A stretch of 64,000 bases of DNA from Excoecaria cochinchinensis (taxonomy: Eukaryota > Streptophyta > Magnoliopsida > Malpighiales > Euphorbiaceae). The DNA is taken from positions 3,286,001-3,350,000 of the forward strand of contig CANTUQ010000076.1 in assembly GCA_947683425.1 (NCBI GenBank), read 5' to 3'. Every line of letters begins with the position of its first letter. The first letter of the stretch is position 1. Made by a program: the position numbers and the translations under genes. Shown piece after piece: positions 32,621 to 43,649 of the stretch. The notes below the pieces were generated by a model that did no database searches, was not told the origin of the DNA, and saw only the letters and a list, made by a program, of their open reading frames with translations.

Positions 32621-35376
32621 AAAAGGTTAAAAGTGATGGTTTTCTCGTCAAATTTGCATTTTAGAGTGAAAAATTAGAAAATAGAAAAAATATTGAAAAA
32701 AAATTAATTTTGAAAAATGGGGGCTTAAAATTATGATGTTTTTAGTCAATTTTAAAAAAAAAAAAAATAAAAAAATAAAAAATTTTTCGGACCGCGAGTG
32801 TCGGGCGCGGCAGCGCGCTGGCGCCCAGCACGCCGACGCCGAGGCGCCCAGCGCGCTGGGCGCGATTTGGCGACGCGCAGCGTTGCGCGCTGCGCGCCGC
32901 ACCGTGCGCCTCTGCGCGCGGATTTCGCGCGCCTCGCCGCGTGAGTGCCCGTCGCTCTATAGCGACGGGCGGTGTCTCTTGTAGCGACGGCTACCCGGCC
33001 GTCGGTATAGGGTCTGATACCCAAAAATCCCTCTTTTCAGCCTTTTTTCCGATTTTTTCACCCAAAAATCCGTTTTTTATCCCATTTTTTTGGGATTTTT
33101 GACTTCAAATTAAATTCTAAAATATTTTTTTAGGTAATTAAATAATAAAACTTGATTTTATCATTAAAAATAAAATAATTTTGGGTTAAAATAGGTTTTT
33201 TTCCTTAATTAAATTAGGGCAACCTATTTTATCCTATAAATAGTTTATGATGAAATCAAAGGAGGCTTCTCTCCACACATTTTTTAGACCTAAAATTTCT
33301 CTTCATCTTCTTCTCTTTCCACTAAAATTCCAGATTTTTTCCCCAACCAAAAATCAAAAAGAAAAATCAAATGTTCATTCTTTTTTCCAACATAATTTCT
33401 TCTAAACATATTTTTTAGAGGAAGTTATGTTGTTGGATTCAATTTTGAGACAAATAGAATAATTATTTGTTCTCAAAATTGTTTTTCTTCTTTTATTTTT
33501 GGTTCAATAAAACTTTTTTTCATTGATTTTGTTTTGAATCTCTTTTTGATAAAAAATTGATTTTGAGACAAATAAAATAATTGTTTGTCATCAAAATCTA
33601 ATTTTTATTTGATAAAACTTCAATCAATTTTTATTTATTTTAATCAATAAAACTTTTTTTTGATCAAAATCATTTCTTTAGGCAAAGGTATCAATTCTTT
33701 GTTCTTAAAGAATTTTTGATCATTTTTATTTTCATGTTCCTTGGAATAAAATTCCAACATTTTCATAATATTTCACTCTAATATTGTGAATCATCAAACA
33801 AAGAAATCAATCATCACTTTTCCTTCATCAAATCCAATATTCTGAGGGTAAATATTCTTGGCTCCATTTCAATTTCTATTTTATTTAATTCATTCATGTA
33901 TATTTTATTGTTTTTATTGATCTATTTATTGTTTTAATCTATTCAATTTGTTGTATTGATTTTATATTTGTTCCATTTAATTGTTTATACATGATATGAT
34001 TTTTATTCACATAAATATTGATTGTTTATTAATTTTTAACATGTAATTAATTTATTTCACTTTAATTCATCATTATTTTTAACATGTAATTAATAAATTC
34101 ATTTTAATTGATCTTTTTGCCATGAAAATGGTTTATATCATTTGTGAACATATTTAATTAATCATATTGTTTAGTTAATTGTTTTCATCATTCTTTAATT
34201 GTTTTAATCTATTATTCTTTTCTTTATCATTTTATATAATCTTTGATTCGTTTATCTTCATCATCATTGTTATCATGTTCATATTTTTACATGTATTAAT
34301 TAAGTAACATGTTTTGTTTTATTTTGAACACATCATTTAATCATTTGTCATACATAATGCATGTTTCTCATTTTATTTTTGTTTGTTAATATTTTTGATT
34401 CCATTATCATTCTTTTCATATCATATCATCTTATTTTATTTTAATTTGTTATTCATTATTTTGTATGTTTAATTAATTTAATTGATTTAATTACTAACAT
34501 TATTTTATTTGTATTTGTTTTTATGTCTAAACTCATTTTTTCCGCTTGGGCGTTTTTGCGAGCACATCGGGAGGTCCAAAAAGGCTCGTTTGGTTTATAT
34601 ATTTATTTGTAATATTTTATTTAATTTTGCCATATAATTGCCTTGTAAAATTCTTTCTTTAGGCACGCTAGAAAGAAAATCACAAAAACGTTTTTTTATT
34701 AATTAACTTGACATTTTTTTTCTAAATAAAAATGGGACCAATGTCCTAGTTTTTCATACCCAAATAAATCATCACATCAAAACTGTTTCATAATAAATAT
34801 GCATGCGAGGACCAATGTTCTCACTATTAATGAGTAACCCGTTTTATGCATGTACTTCACTTTTATAAATGGGAGTTGTATTCCGCTCCTAGTGTTATTG
34901 TAATTTATTTTTAAATGCTTTATTTTGGATTTTGCTAACATTTACCGCTTTTGATATGAATGATTGCGCCTTTAATTTAAATTGCATTGTGTGGAAAGTT
35001 GATGAAACAATGAATTCAAAACTTAATTATAATATTAATCAAGGTACGAATAAATGAGAAGTTCCGAACGCTGCTCTGGTCTTTGGGCTCAAGAGGCTAG
35101 AGGTTATCCTCCAAGACACCTCTTGTGTCACGAGACTTAGACGTTTATCCTAGGCCTCATGGCCCAATATGGATAAAATGCGCAAGTCTTAGGCTCTCCG
35201 AGGCGAGAGAAACTTTCCCAATGTTCTATTGGGTGGCGACTCCATGAAACCTCTTTGTTGCCCAACATAGACGCACTTGCGATTTATCGCAAGCTGTTGA
35301 CGGACCCACAATTGCCCCGATCGCCCACGTGCGGGCGGTCAGAACGGGCGACCGCGGGGATCCGGCGCGCGTCACA
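32621..35376 (+). repeat. Tat-like LTR 2 of the unit (first 69 bp missing)
   Basis: Starts at the position equivalent to 29625 of LTR 1 and ends properly with GCGCGTCACA, followed by the TSD. Nearly identical to LTR 1 through about 33020-35080. The GC block is shorter and rearranged (palindrome 32947-32970). The U5 after about 35100 is of the A5 type (CCTCATGGCCCAATATGG). TATA box 33235-33242; U5 hairpin 35217-35233 with PBS-like word 35234-35244. Confidence 0.9.
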
Positions 35377-36044
35377 CCCACCTTGGCGGACGGAGATATC
35401 ATCTTTATAAGTCCTTGGATACGTCTTGACTATGTGACTTAGGACTGGCCTTCGGGATGTGTCCCATTATGTTGACTTCATAGGGCCTCCTTTTGTATCA
35501 CATCCCATTGCGTTCATCAATTCGAAGGGTGTCAGATTATTGTGACTCTGCCGCTGGCTTTTTATGTTGGGCTCCTGTCTTCGGCATTCATTACTGGCTA
35601 TTGCGGACTTTGGGCACAGCTACCCTTGTGTACCACTATTCCGAAGGCTGAAGATTCTGATTTTACCAGCTCACCTGAGTACAAATAATGGGTGACTAGC
35701 CCCATTGTTGACAACATGATCAATTGGCTTAAACTTCTAACCGAATGAATGCAGTAAATAATAGTTTTTAGATTGCGAATGACTATTTGCTTTTTGTAAA
35801 AGAACTAGACAATCATCAAAAGTGCAAACTGGGTCCTTTATTGCAAATTTATGAACATTTCTATATTATTTTATCACATATGATCATTTGTTGACAAAAC
35901 ATTCAAAAACACAAGACTACACTTAATCTCATGGTGGGTCTTGTGAGCGTCAAACTCCTATTATTAATCAGCCCTCTTGCGTTTTCACGATTGAATATTT
36001 TCTCTCAGTCCTTAATTTTTGTAGTCTTCTTATGATTTTGTAGT
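35377..36044 (-). mobile_element. C: non-coding region downstream of integrase
   Basis: Opens with the right TSD copy CCCAC. No coding is seen. The 35860-36000 part matches the A5 post-integrase region. It represents the start of the long 3' region typical of Tat elements. Confidence 0.65.
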
Positions 36045-37190
36045 CTTTAGCCATGGAACCTCTTTAATCTTTCAACATTGACCGGCTCCTTAAACTCGTT
36101 CCCATCGCTGTCTATTAAAATTGCTGCCCCATTTGACAACAGCTTTTTTAGCACAAACAGACCTTCCTATACTCCTGGCCTCATCTGTTTGAAGACCAGA
36201 TCTCCTTCTTTTAGCGGATGCTTTCTAACCTTTTTACCGAATGACCAGGCTAACCTCTTTTGGTAGACCTTGTTGTGATAGTAAGCTCGCAACATACTCT
36301 CATCAAGCAAGTTCAACTGCAATAATCTCTGTTGGGTCTATTCTGTTTCTGGAATTTCGGCTTCCATAACCACCCTCAGAGACCTGAGCTAAATTTCAAC
36401 TGGTAGAACCACCTCTGTTCCATACACTAAAGAAAATGGTGTTATGCCTGTCGATGTTCTAATGGTAGTTCTATAGCACCATAGTACAAAAGGTAACTTT
36501 TTTGCCCAGTCTTTATAATTCTGTACCATCTTAGCCAAAATTTTCTTGACATTTTTGTTGGCTGCTTCAACCGCTCTATTGGCTTGAGGTTGGTATGGGA
36601 AGGACTTATGGTGCTGTATTCCATACTTTTGCAGTACCCGTCTAGTTTCAGCTAAGAACTGTACCCCATTGTCAGACACGATATGATGTGGGAGGCCATA
36701 CCTATATACCAAATTCCACTTAATAAACCTTGCCATGTCTCGAGCATCTACCTTCTTAAAAGATTCAGCCTCGACCCATTTAGTAAAGTAATCGATGGTG
36801 ACTATAATGAATCTATGTCCATTAGAGGCGGTAGGGCGTATCTCCCCTATAATATCTATCCCCCAAACTACAAATGGCCATGGTGAGGATGAATTATTTA
36901 GTTCCGACACTTGCATATGCCTCGAATCTGCATACTGTTAGCACAGATGACATTATTTCACAAACTTTGAATAATTTGTATCCATAGTGATCCAATAGAA
37001 CCTTGGCGCATGATTTTCTTTGCTAAGAACAAGCCATTCATGTGAGTTCCGCAAACACCGACATGGACTTCTTCCATAACCTTCTTAGCTTTTTTCTCTA
37101 CTGTGCATCTTAACTGAATGTCATCTGCTTGTCTCTTGTATAATATGCCATCTACACTGAGGAACTGAATGGACAACTTTCTAACCATAC
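36045..37190 (-). pseudogene. C: Tat-like integrase
   Basis: Minus strand. The N-terminal zinc region shows EVHVGVCGTHMNG (37070 area), and the Cys pair appears as CHLC near 36945 after a frameshift. The core has WGIDIIGEI (first Asp), TIDYFTKWVEAE, HHIVSDNGVQF (second Asp) and QANRAVEAANKNVKKIL (Glu), then GITPFSLVYGTEVVLPVEI. A stop at 36389 interrupts it, and the C-terminal domain continues with KHPLKEGDLVFKQ near 36200. The DDE residues are intact. Integrase joins cDNA to target DNA; frameshift and stops kill this copy. Confidence 0.88.
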
Positions 37191-37844
37191 TTCAATCATT
37201 TTCAGAAGCCTCTTCTGGGAATACCGACCTCTCCAGGTAATTTTGAACATCATAGTACGAAGGTTTTCCATCAGTGACTTTGACATCCATCAACTGTTCA
37301 TGTTCAAAGCACGGCTTTTGCGAACTTGAGATTAACACGGGCTTCATAATCCTTCCTTTCGGGTTATCCCACATGGACAATAGAGTTTCGAGGGCATTGG
37401 CCAACTGATTCTCATCTCTAGGCATGAAATGGAAAGTACAAGTTTCAAACTGACCACTCAGCTTGCAGTGATGTTTTACATATGGTACCGGTCTTTCTTC
37501 TTTAATGCACCATTCTCCTCGAATCTAATGGATCACCAAAGACAAATCTCCTAAAACTTCTGCAAACTTTGCCCCCAAGGCCAAAAGAGCCTCCAAACTG
37601 AAAACGCATGCTTCATACTCGGATTCATTATTAGTGGCTCTGTATCTCAGCTTCTTAGCTAGTGGTAACTTTTAACCGTCTGGGGTTATCAGAATGATCC
37701 TGACACCTGCCCCTTGTTATTAACTACTCCATCAAAATACATCTGCCATCCCTGAACTGCAATGGCCATGACATCGTCATCTGGGAATTTGCACTCGACA
37801 TGGTCTCCTTCGATAGGATGATCAGCTAGGAATTCAGCTACAGC
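37191..37844 (-). pseudogene. C: second (archaeal-type) RNase H and linker to integrase
   Basis: Near 37740-37840 the minus strand reads EFLADHPIEGDH and then WQMYFDGVVNN. This is the start of the extra RNase H that marks the Tat lineage (catalytic Asp in YFDG). Further on, scattered frames show ATNNESEYEACVF-type words (TNNES region near 37630, frame-shifted) and, at 37192-37425, MPRDENQLANALETLLSMW, the conserved linker before integrase. Several stops and frameshifts occur at 37430-37700. The tether is known from Tat elements; its role beside the first RNase H is debated. Confidence 0.82.
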
Positions 37845-37849
37845 TCTCC
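37845..37849. other. Target-site duplication TCTCC (left) of F
   Basis: TCTCC before the LTR start at 37850, repeated at 47365-47369. With one copy removed, C's reading frame runs without shift from the first into the second RNase H. Confidence 0.92.
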
Positions 37850-38839
37850 TGTCAACCCCTTTTGCCCCCTAGTAGTATGAGCCTATCTGTGTGAGCATGC
37901 ATTTGCATGTGTTCGGCATATCATAAGGGGTATTTTAGTAAAAATGCATGTTTTTGGGGTTTTATTAGCATATGGATGTATGTTTGGCATTAGAGTGTGA
38001 ATTAATTGGGAAATGATTATGTGCATTTGAACATATCATATTAGGATGTTTTAAGTTGGGAGTGCATAGTGTGTGTGTTCATACCATTGTAGGGTGTGCA
38101 TTAGTTGGGAGTGCATTGGGTGTGTGTAGTGCATGCATGTTGGGTGTGAGTGGTTAGTTTTCACCAATAGGAAATTAACACATGTTTAAGGCAAAGAAAA
38201 TAAAAAAAAAAGAAAGAAAAAGGGGAAAATACAGAATGTGTTCTTCTTCACGTTTTTCCCTTTCCTCGTCTTCTTCTTCCTTTTCTTTTCTCCAAGAACC
38301 CTAGTGTGGATTCAAGTCTTGTTGGTGGAATTAATCATCTCTTTGCATTCTTGTGGTAAATTATCGCATTCCTTACCTTGTTTTCTATTTGTTCATCTTC
38401 TTCTTAATTTATGGGCTTAGATGTAACTTAGGGTTTGCATTTTTCTGGTGTTATTTGATGTGCTGTGCTTAGCTAAGGCTCCTCGCGATCCCAAGGGCAA
38501 GGAGATTGCTGGGAGTAGTGGAGCTAAGTGATTTGAAGCAATGAATTTCAGGTTTGGGATTTTGTTTGAGAATTTTGCTTGAATTTGAACTTACTGTAAT
38601 TTTTAGGGTTTGTGTTCTTGAGAGACTTGGTTATGTTTATGCTTGATTTTGGTTGTTTTGATTGATGAATTAAGTTGTATTTATGCCATTTATATTGTAT
38701 GGGAAATCTTCTGGAAGGTAAGATGAGATTTGTATTGTTTTGAATCATTTTGGAATTGATTTTTGAGTTCTGGGAATTCTGGGAATGGAAAATCGTGATC
38801 CTGGTGAATTTCCCGTTTCCAGTATGTGCGTGTGTGTCT

Positions 38840-39107
38840 TGACCAGCCAAGAGAGGCCAGTCACGACTCGTGACCAGCCAAGTGAGGCCAGTCACGAGTG
38901 GTGACTGCCAGTCACAACTCGTGACCAGCCAAGAGAGGAGGCCAGTCACGAGTAGTGACTGCTAGTCACGAGTAGTGACTGCCAGTCACGACTCGTGACC
39001 AGCCAAGAGAGGAGAGGCCAGTCACGAGTAGTGACTGCCAGTCACGACTCGTGACTAGCCAAGAGGAGAGGCCAGTCACGACTCGTGACCAGCCAACATT
39101 GCTGGTC
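38840..39107. repeat. Palindrome array, GTCAC/GTGAC arms, F 5' LTR
   Basis: Alternates GTCACGACTCGTGAC-type and CAGTCACGAGTAGTGACTG-type palindromes (centres GACTC, GAGTG, AACTC, GAGTA), separated by CCAGCCAAGAGAGGCCA-type spacers. Right-LTR copy at about 45946-46217 with unit-level differences. Confidence 0.9.
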
Positions 39108-39294
39108 ACCCCGTTCGGCCTATTTTCTAAAATTTCCAAGTTTTAAAACAAAAATGAATTTCTTATTTCTTCTGAATTGACTTATACTACCGTATGATTC
39201 ATGTCATGCTTTTATATGCTTTGATATGAGTGATACCATATTTCGTCAGATGAATTGTATACTGTACTTTGAAACATGAATTGAATTACGCATA

Positions 39295-39541
39295 ACCTGC
39301 TAGAGTCAAGTAAGTGGATAGTTAGGCATGCCTAATAGAGTCTTTTAGCTGTAGCCCTCAGTTCAGTTTGGACCCCGATCAGGTCCCCGTTAGGTTCCTC
39401 GCGAAACCCTCAGTATCTGGATCTTGTTTAAGGTCCCCTCAGTAAAAATATTGTATTAATGATAAAAATGAAATGACTTTTGATTTGTACCTGTTAGGTA
39501 CCCTCAGTACACTCGTTATCCACTACCTCGAGTCAGCAGGT
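39295..39541 (+). other. Foldable multibranch domain, F 5' LTR
   Basis: ACCTGC 39295-39300 / GCAGGT 39536-39541; AGTGGATA 39313-39320 / TATCCACT 39517-39524. Inner hairpins include TTAGGCATGCCTAA, GGACC/GGTCC, GGATCTT-GTTT-AAGGTCC and GTACC-TGTTA-GGTAC. Confidence 0.75.
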
Positions 39542-39737
39542 GTTCGATTGGTTTGCTCTGCTCTGATTTGACTATATAAATGTGATATCTGAATGAGTAT
39601 AATGATGAGATATATGTTCGATTATTTTGGAAATGGATAGGAATTTGAGATGCGGAATGTATGGCTTTAAATTGTGAGCATGTTTATATGGATTATGTTG
39701 AGCTATTGCATTTGCCATTATAAATGTGTTATGCCTT

Positions 39738-39824
39738 GACGACCATTGTGAGTGGCCGTCCATATCATATGTGTGTTTCCCCACTAAGTGTTTATCGCTT
39801 AGCACAGTATTTTTACCCGTGCAG
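39738..39824 (+). promoter_or_regulatory. Three-hairpin module with acceptor-like CAG, F 5' LTR
   Basis: First hairpin arms CCATT/AGTGG (a G-T pair where others have A-T). Second is CTAAGTG-TTTAT-CGCTTAG (again a G-T type change). Third has weaker GCAC/GTGC arms. Ends CCCGTGCAG/GTGTGG. Confidence 0.65.
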
Positions 39825-40231
39825 GTGTGGAAGGAGTTTTGCTTTGAGAGAGTCGCCGCTGTCAAGACAACACAGAAGGTTTTAGTGTAGGGCTTAGCTT
39901 TTGGTAATCTTTGATGATTCTTTTTGTATAGAACTCTCTTGCATCAGTTTTGTTATAGCTTCCGCTTTTGTACTTACATTTTGTTTATGTAATATCTTTT
40001 GTTTCGGCTAGTTTGATCAGAACATTATTGTAATGGTTTATTATATTAATGCATCATCAGCTATTGCTTTCTTTTCCCTTAAAGTTTTTATTTATCCCAT
40101 ATTTCGGTATGTATGTTATGAATGTATGTATGATTTGCTTTGTATCTGTTTGGTGGCACCTTGACTCATACGGCATCTCCCTCCTTATCGAATGGGATCC
40201 CCTACGTATGGGTAGGGGGTGTTACAGTTTT

Positions 40232-40243
40232 TGGTATCAGAGC
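40232..40243 (+). other. Primer-binding site of F
   Basis: TGGTATCAGAGC, the common complement of the initiator methionine tRNA 3' end, five bases after the LTR end. Confidence 0.95.
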
Positions 40244-40355
40244 TATAGGTTTAGGCGTTTCTGGGTGTTGTTTGTTTTGTTGATGTGTTGAGGTGTATAG
40301 ATGTGTATGTGTCTAGATCTGTGTTGGCTGATACGATTATTTCTTATTTGTTTAG

Positions 40356-41391
40356 ATGGCATCTAACTCTGCTCGTGGATCACTTGAGGAGTTTGCCGAG
40401 AGTGTGAACCCTCAAGCAGTAGATCCATCAATTTCTGTGTCGGCTCAGCATGCTAGGGTCCAGCCCGAGGCTGCAGCCATGCCTTTTGAGGCTATGTTCA
40501 GATTATCACAGGACATGGCTAGGGTCTTAGAGAGAGTGACTGCTCCTAGAGCCCCTATAGAGAACTTGAGAAGGGCTGGTGTTGAAGACTTTTATGGCAC
40601 AGGTTTGGATGAGTCAGAGTTGGCTGAGAAATGGGTAGACAAAGTGAAGCGTGCTTTAAGAGAAGTCCGGTGTCCTCCCGACCAGCAGGCAGAGTGTGCA
40701 CTGGCTTTACTGCAAGGGTCCGCTTTTGAATGGTGGGAATTGGTTTGCAGGCATCCTCAGCTACCGGATCTGATTATTTGGGATTTCTTTGAGGGAGAGT
40801 TCACGAAGAAGTACATAACTCATACTTATAGGGATGCTAGATGGGCACAGTTTTTGAGTTTGAAGCAGAGGGCCATGTCAGTTTCAGATTATGAGAAAGA
40901 GTTTAATCGGTTGTCTCGCTATGCTCCGCGTGGGGTTATGACAGATGATTTCAGATGCAAGCATTTTGAAGCGGGGTTGAACGAGTCTTTGAAGATTGCT
41001 TTGATTTCTTTGATGTATGCCTGGGGTAAGTTACTATCAGATTGTGGAGGCTGCGGTGAGGGCTGAGAGATCAGAGTCTGTGATGAGAGAGAGGGCTCAG
41101 AGGAGGAACCCTTCTCGCGGAGGATCTTCTTCTTCATCCTCGGGTAAGAGATCAAGGAACCCGCAGGATGAGTCATCATCTGGCCCGGCTACTAGAGGTA
41201 GAAGACAGGGTTCTGTAGCTGTGTCAGGTTCTGGTAGAGGTGGTAGACCTGAGACTACATCGGTATGTCCTCATTGCAGTAAGACTCATCGGGGTGAGTG
41301 TAGGTGGCTCACTGGTGCGTGCTTCAAGTGTGGGAGCACTGAGCATCTTTTGGCTAGTTGTCCGAGATTGTATGAGGATTCAGGTTCCTAG
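40356..41391 (+). pseudogene. F: gag with CCHC zinc knuckle
   Basis: ATG at 40356, about 115 nt after the PBS. The N-terminal part is low complexity. The gag core shows VEDFYGTGLDESELAEKWVD, LALLQGSAFEWWELV, WDFFEGEFTKKYI, FLSLKQRAMSVSDYEKEFN, RLSRYAPRGVMTDDFRCKHF and GLNESLKIALISLM. A frameshift near 41013 moves the rest to another frame: VEAAVRAERSE, an Arg/Ser-rich stretch and the knuckle CFKCGSTEHLLASC (C-X2-C-X4-H-X4-C). A TAG at 41389-41391 then ends the frame. Gag builds the particle and the knuckle binds RNA. Length and order match Tekay elements. Confidence 0.92.
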
Positions 41392-41891
41392 AGAGAGGCC
41401 AGCAGGGTTGGTTCGAATGCTACACAGGCTACCCGTGGTAGAGGCAGAGGTTGAGGTCGAGGTGGTCGACCTAGAGAGGGTGCTGTATCAGAGACAGTGG
41501 AGCATCAGTTGCCAGTCGCAGCTAGAGCATATGCCGTGCGAGCCAGAGAGGAGCAGGATGCGCCTGATGTTATTGCTGGTAAGTTTCTACTCCATGACAC
41601 TGAATTGTATGCTCTAATTGACCCTGGTTCCACACACTCATACTTGTGCACAGATAAAATTGTTGATAAGTTGCATGTGGTTGATCAGTTAGATTATGAG
41701 ATATGTGTGACCAGTCCATTAGGGCATAGTGCCAGTGTGAGTAGAGTTTTTAGGAGCTATCCTTTGTTGGTTGAGGGAGTTGTGCTTCCAGCGGATTTGA
41801 TTGTGTTGCCTTTCAGAGAGTTTGATCTGATTTTGGGTATGGACTGGTTGGTAAGCATCGGGCTGTAGTTGATTGCCATAGGAAGACAGTT
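41392..41891 (+). pseudogene. F: aspartic protease
   Basis: Same frame as the shifted gag. VIAGKFLLHDTELYALIDPG carries the active-site D (D-P-G-S in LIDPGSTHSYL). It continues to DLIVLPFREFDLILGMDWL, the conserved C-terminal block. A second frameshift around 41850 puts the following KHRAVVDCH part into the RT frame. The protease would process Gag-Pol. Confidence 0.9.
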
Positions 41892-43649
41892 GTGCTTCGG
41901 GATAGAGGTCAGTCTCCTGTGTTTATGAAAGGTTTGGGTGCTAGTTCTTTGAATAATGTGATTTCTGCGATGCAAGCCAAGAGGTTTATCAGGAAAGGTT
42001 GTGAGGCTTTTCTAGCGGTCGTGTTGGATTCCAAGAGAGATCAAGTACAGATTGAGGACATCCCTGTTGTGTGGGAGTTTAGAGATGTGTTCTCGAGCGA
42101 GTTGCCTGGTTTGCCTCCTGAGAGAGAGGTCGAGTTGTCCATAGAGATTATGCCGGGTGCCACACCTATTTCGAAAGTACCTTATCGGATGGCTCCTGTA
42201 GAGTTGAGAGAACTTAAAACTCAACTACAAGAGCTATTAGATAAGGGGTTTATTCGACCTAGCATATCTCCTTGGGGAGCTCCAGTTCTGTTTGTCAAGA
42301 AGAAAGATGGATCTCTGCCGATGTGTATCGACTACAGGCAGATCAATAAGGTCACAGTGAAGAATAAGTATCCTTTGCCTAGGATTGAGGATTTGTTTGA
42401 TCAGCTTTGAGGTGCAGGTGTTTTCTCCAAGATAGATCTTCGGTCAGGGTATTATCAGCTGCGAGTTCAGGATACAGATGTGGTTAAGACTGCATTTCGG
42501 ACTAGGTATGGCCACTATAAGTTCCTTGTGATGCCGTTTGGCTTGACCAATGCTCCAGCGGCTTTTATGGATTTGATGAATCGAGTGTTTAGGCCATACT
42601 TAGATCGATTTGTAGTAGTGTTCATTGATGACATCTTGGTGTATTCCAAGGATGAGAGAGAGCATGAAGAGCATGTCAGATTGGTTTTGCAGATATTGAG
42701 AGAGCATCGGTTGTTTGCCAAGCTTAGCAAGTGTGATTTTTTGCTTCGAGAAGTGTCATTCTTGGGTCATATTGTTTTAGCTAGGGGTATTCAGGTGGAT
42801 CCGGCCAAGATTGAGGCGATAGTTGATTGGAAAGCGCCTAGGAATGTTCAGGAAGTGAGGAGTTTCCTTGGTTTGGCAGGTTACTACCGTCGGTTTGTTA
42901 AGGGTCTTTTTGTGCTTGCCGCTCCGATGACTAGATTGTTAAGGAAAGGGGTTAGATTTGAGTGGTCAAATAGATGCCAGGCTTATTTTGATCAGTTAAA
43001 ACAGTTGCTAGTTGAGGCTCTTATACTTACTCAACCCATCTCGGGTAAAGAGTTTGTCATTTATAGTGATGCATCGGGTGTCAGTCTTGGGTGTGTGCTG
43101 ATGCAGGAAGGTAAGGTTGTAGCTTATGCTTCTCATCAGTTAAAGCCACATGAGAGGAACTATCCGACGGATGACATAGAGTTGGCGGCTGTGATCTTTG
43201 CCTTGAAGATTTGGCGTCATTATCTGTATGGGGAGAAATGTAGGATCTTTACGGACCATAAGAGTTTAAAGTATTTCCTCACACAGAAGGAGTTGAACAT
43301 GAGACAGCGCCATTGGCTTGAGTTATTTAAGGACTATGACTGCATAGTGGATTACCATCCGGGTAAGGCCAATGTAGTCGTTGATGCTTTGAGTCAAAAG
43401 TCAGTTGCAGCTTTGTTCCTGAGACGGTTTAGATGGAGGTTTGATTCAGATGGGGCTTTGATTGCTCAGTTACGTGTGAGGCCTACCTTGAGACAGAGGA
43501 TTGTGGATGCTCAGAGGTATGATGAGAGGCTTCAGCGGTTTGTGCAAGAGGTCAGATCGGGTAAACAGTCAGAGTTCTCAGTTCAGGATGAGGTGCTTAT
43601 GTACAAAAATCGCTTGTGTGTGCCAGAGTCTGAGGATTTGAGGAGATAG
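41892..43649 (+). pseudogene. F: reverse transcriptase and RNase H
   Basis: RT blocks: FRDVFSSELPGLPPEREVE, PISKVPYRMAPVELREL, LLDKGFIRPSISPWGAPVLF, CIDYRQINKVTVKNKYPLP, an in-frame TGA at 42408 (fits CGA to TGA), FSKIDLRSGYYQLRV, FLVMPFGLTNAPAAFMDLMN, and FIDDILVYS (active site, F-I-D-D for the usual YxDD). RNase H: YSDASGVSLGCVLMQ, DIELAAVIFALKIWRHYLYG and FTDHKSLKYFLTQKELNMRQ with the Asp, Glu and Asp of the site, ending VDYHPGKANVV. A TAG at 43647 separates it from integrase. About 585 codons plus the short interruption, normal for the family. Confidence 0.93.

Larger units (their letters stand above)
37850..40226 (+). repeat. 5' LTR of F (2377 bp)
   Basis: TGTCAACCCC ... GGGTGTTACA. Contains a CT-rich leader-like tract (38237-38300), donor-like GTAAAT (38356), palindrome array (38840-39107), foldable domain (39295-39541) and three-hairpin module (39738-39824). 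The first bases are decayed from the usual TGTCACACCCC. Confidence 0.93.
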
